Notes under the pieces: model-generated
What the model was told of the DNA's origin: nothing
The model's input: the letters and a program-made list of their open reading frames with translations, nothing else
Database searches by the model: none
Program-made: the position numbers and the translations under genes
Shown: in pieces, positions 12,651 to 14,531 of the stretch
Layout: each line of letters starts with the position of its first letter
Position numbering within the stretch: the stretch's first letter is position 1
Assembly: GCA_009784995.1 (NCBI GenBank)
Contig: WQXE01000034.1
Location: 1 to 14,531 of the forward strand
Length of the DNA stretch: 14,531 bases
From: Treponema sp.
GTDB taxonomy: Bacteria; Spirochaetota; Spirochaetia; Treponematales; Breznakiellaceae
Direction of reading: 5' to 3'

Positions 12651-13322
12651 ATGAAAAAGATATTTTTAAGTTTAATGATATTAACAGTTTCATTCGCGGC
12701 GTATTCGCAGACCGCTGTAATTCGCGAAATTACAGGTGAAGTAGAGATTAAACCCGCCGGAGCCGCTTCTTTTACGCCCGCGCGAGCCGGCAGTCAGATA
12801 GCCCGAGATACGATCATATCGACAGGTTTTAGAAGTAGCGCGGTTATAGAAATTGGAAGCAATTTAATTACCGTACGTCCTTTGACACGGCTTACGTTAT
12901 CTGAAATTCAAAGTACAGCGGAAACAGAAAACGTTAATGTAAACTTGCAAGCCGGAAGAATCAGGGTTGATGTAAACCCGCCTGCCGGAACCAGGGCAAA
13001 CACGACGGTACAAACACCGAGCGCTACGGCGTCCGTTCGCGGCACAGGTTTTGAAGTAGACGCTTTAAACATACAGGTTTTTAGCGGCACTGTAGGCTGG
13101 TCTGGCTCTAACGGGCTTGTGGTTCCTGTTACAAGCGGAAATTTAAACACAGTAAACGCTAAGGGCAATGTAGAAAACCCTGTAGAAATAATAACAAGCG
13201 GATTATTGCCGCGCCCGCCTGCCGGAGTAGGTGATTCGGGAGTAGATATAACGGGAACAAGTTCTAACGGAAGTCTTTCATCAAGAACAAATGTTGATGT
13301 TGAAATCGGCGTTAACTGGTAA
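12651..13322 (+). CDS. Secreted FecR-domain protein
   Basis: 223 residues from the ATG at 12651, which has AGGGGG five bases upstream. A frame open from 12603 overlaps the porin end and is not the start. Signal peptide 1-19 (MKKIFLSLMILTVSFAAYS). The FecR-type domain spans about 20-160: AVIREITGEVEIKPAG, RDTIISTGFRSSAVIEIGSN, LITVRPLTRLTLSEI, QAGRIRVDVNPPAG, TTVQTPSATASVRGTGFEVD, FSGTVGWSG. FecR in iron uptake is an inner-membrane sigma regulator. This protein has no membrane helix or cytoplasmic part and no sigma gene beside it, so it is a periplasmic or secreted FecR-like structural protein as found widely in spirochaetes. The tail is Gly/Ser/Thr-rich. Probably co-transcribed with the porin-like gene and the next lipoprotein. 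Confidence 0.88.
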   Translation: MKKIFLSLMILTVSFAAYSQTAVIREITGEVEIKPAGAASFTPARAGSQIARDTIISTGFRSSAVIEIGSNLITVRPLTRLTLSEIQSTAETENVNVNLQAGRIRVDVNPPAGTRANTTVQTPSATASVRGTGFEVDALNIQVFSGTVGWSGSNGLVVPVTSGNLNTVNAKGNVENPVEIITSGLLPRPPAGVGDSGVDITGTSSNGSLSSRTNVDVEIGVNW

Positions 13323-13354
13323 AAAAAGGCAGCTTCTACTAAATTGGAGTTTTT

Positions 13355-14531
13355 ATGAAAAAGTTTTTTTTAGGTTTAATTATTTTTTCGGTAATTTTTA
13401 TTCTTTCTTGCGGCGGCGGCTTTGGCGGCAGTGGTGTTTCCAAAAGTGATGTAGGTATAAATGGCGGCGGCGGCAACAACGCTTCTGTAACAATAAATGT
13501 AAGCGGCGGTTCAAACGCCAATATAAGCCGCTCGGTGTTGCCGAACAATTTAAATTACACCGCGACTTTTTCAAGAAGCGGAAGGTCTTCCATAACGGCG
13601 TCATCAAACGGCGGCTCGTCAATCAAAGCGACAATCCCCGAGGGAACATATAACGTTAAAGTTGAAGCATTTGATAACGGCACTCTTTACGGTTCGGGTT
13701 CGGTGAGCGGTTTTCAGGCAAAAGCGGGACAGACAAATTCGGTTACGATACAAATGTCACAGACTACTCCTCCTGGGGGAACCTGTTCGCACACTTGGAG
13801 CGCATGGACAGCATCAACTCCTGCCACTTGTAATGCAACAGGCACTGGAACTAGAACATGTACAATTTGTGGAATTACCGATCCCAACACTACAATACCC
13901 ATGATTGCACATGATTATGGTGCTTATACACAAACAACTGATCCAACCTGTACAACAGCAGGAATTCAAACAAGGACTTGTAATGTTTGTCCGGCAGTAT
14001 ACACTGTAACACAACCTGGAGATCCTGTGCTTGGACACAATTGGAATTGGGCAACGCATGCAATAGGCAGCGGACTTAGACAATGTCAACGCACTGGATG
14101 TACTGTTACTGCAGGTAACGGCGACACAGGTCCTGCAGGTGGAATTATTTTTTATCGTTCTGAAACAGGATTTAATCTATATCAAGGAACAGATGAAACT
14201 CTTGCCAATGACACATATACAACCGCCTACTACCTTGAAGCTTGGACTGCTAATGAAACCGACTCATGGTGGAGCAGTGCTGGATTTGATATTCCTTTGG
14301 TAGGACAATTGCACAATACAAGTAATCCGACACAGTGGATAGGTTACGGCTTAAGAAACACAAGATTAATCGTAGCTGAATTAACTACTAATGGACAAGC
14401 AAACAGAGCAGCTCAAGTAGCATCAACTACAAAGAATGGATTTAGCGACTGGTTCCTACCCAGTACTGATGAGCTTTACGCGATGTATAATGCAAAAGCA
14501 GCGGGTGTAACAGGGCTTCCACAATCAGGTA
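13355..14531 (+). CDS. Large lipoprotein with Cys-rich repeats and Lcl/DUF1566-type C-terminal domain, cut by window edge
   Basis: 392 codons are visible and the frame is still open at the edge. GGAG lies five bases before the ATG. The signal MKKFFLGLIIFSVIFILSC gives lipidated Cys19; a Gly/Ser/Asn-rich stalk (20-57) follows, then a beta domain at about 58-135 (ATIPEGTYNVKVEAFDNGTL, SVSGFQAKAGQTNSVTIQM). Residues 143-249 hold Cys-rich repeats: SHTWSAWTASTPATC...TRTCTIC and HDYGAYTQTTDPTC...TRTCNVC, with CxxC at 169-172 and 209-212, and a degenerate third unit with C244/C249. From about 254 a domain begins GDTGPAGGIIFY and continues AYYLEAWTA and DWFLPSTDELYAMY. These are hallmarks of the Lcl C-terminal/DUF1566 family of surface-exposed proteins. 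Probably surface-anchored and the third gene of the porin-FecR operon (32 bp gap). Ligand unknown. Confidence 0.87.
   Translation, partial: MKKFFLGLIIFSVIFILSCGGGFGGSGVSKSDVGINGGGGNNASVTINVSGGSNANISRSVLPNNLNYTATFSRSGRSSITASSNGGSSIKATIPEGTYNVKVEAFDNGTLYGSGSVSGFQAKAGQTNSVTIQMSQTTPPGGTCSHTWSAWTASTPATCNATGTGTRTCTICGITDPNTTIPMIAHDYGAYTQTTDPTCTTAGIQTRTCNVCPAVYTVTQPGDPVLGHNWNWATHAIGSGLRQCQRTGCTVTAGNGDTGPAGGIIFYRSETGFNLYQGTDETLANDTYTTAYYLEAWTANETDSWWSSAGFDIPLVGQLHNTSNPTQWIGYGLRNTRLIVAELTTNGQANRAAQVASTTKNGFSDWFLPSTDELYAMYNAKAAGVTGLPQSG

Noticed and set aside
13339..14089. Minus-strand open frames opposite the large lipoprotein gene
   Set aside because: They are shadows of a plus-strand frame that is open to the window edge, with signal peptide, lipobox and domain matches.

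Overview
The window looks like chromosomal DNA of a spirochaete, most likely Treponema or a close relative. The main evidence is a fliL-fliM-fliY cluster in which FliY carries a CheC-like domain and a SpoA domain. Supporting signs are a porin-like protein paired with a secreted FecR-domain protein, many lipoproteins, frequent TTG starts and moderately AT-rich DNA. Genus is an inference; no rRNA, tRNA or other marker gene is present.

Layout, left to right. (1) 1-1145, minus strand: a stress-type operon of an ECF sigma factor, a very short one-TM anti-sigma candidate and a membrane protein that runs off the left edge. (2) 1233-2496, minus strand: three small exported proteins in one tight operon, the first a 42-residue lipoprotein. 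(3) About 2600-4050: a scar of broken genes, with a headless minus-strand reading frame, the 3' ends of two XRE regulator genes in tandem, a small antitoxin-like gene and a headless PD-(D/E)XK nuclease-like gene. (4) 4071-7147, minus strand: fliY, fliM and fliL, read from a near-consensus sigma-28 promoter and closed by two hairpins. (5) 7166-7324: an imperfect inverted repeat whose arms are built from 8-bp units. (6) 7338-9757, minus strand: a membrane hybrid histidine kinase with a Cache sensor, and its candidate promoter. (7) 9782-10466, minus strand: a VapBC toxin-antitoxin pair with a palindromic operator over its own promoter; then an intact XRE regulator (10480-10803). (8) 10885-14531, plus strand: an operon of a porin-like outer-membrane protein, a secreted FecR-domain protein and a large lipoprotein with Cys-rich repeats and an Lcl/DUF1566-type C-terminal domain, cut by the right edge.

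How the parts work together. fliL/M/Y encode the stator-associated protein and two switch proteins of the flagellar motor; both switch proteins start with the CheY-P-binding type motif. The ECF operon probably senses envelope stress. The plus-strand cluster probably builds or decorates the outer membrane. The central scar and the VapBC/XRE genes mark a zone of gene gain and decay. I see no CRISPR array, transposase, integrase, tRNA or rRNA. No wholly new system can be proved here. The best leads are the scar at 2600-4050, the detached flagellar cluster with its own sigma-28 promoter, the Met/Gly-rich FliY linker, and the Lcl-domain lipoprotein at the right edge.
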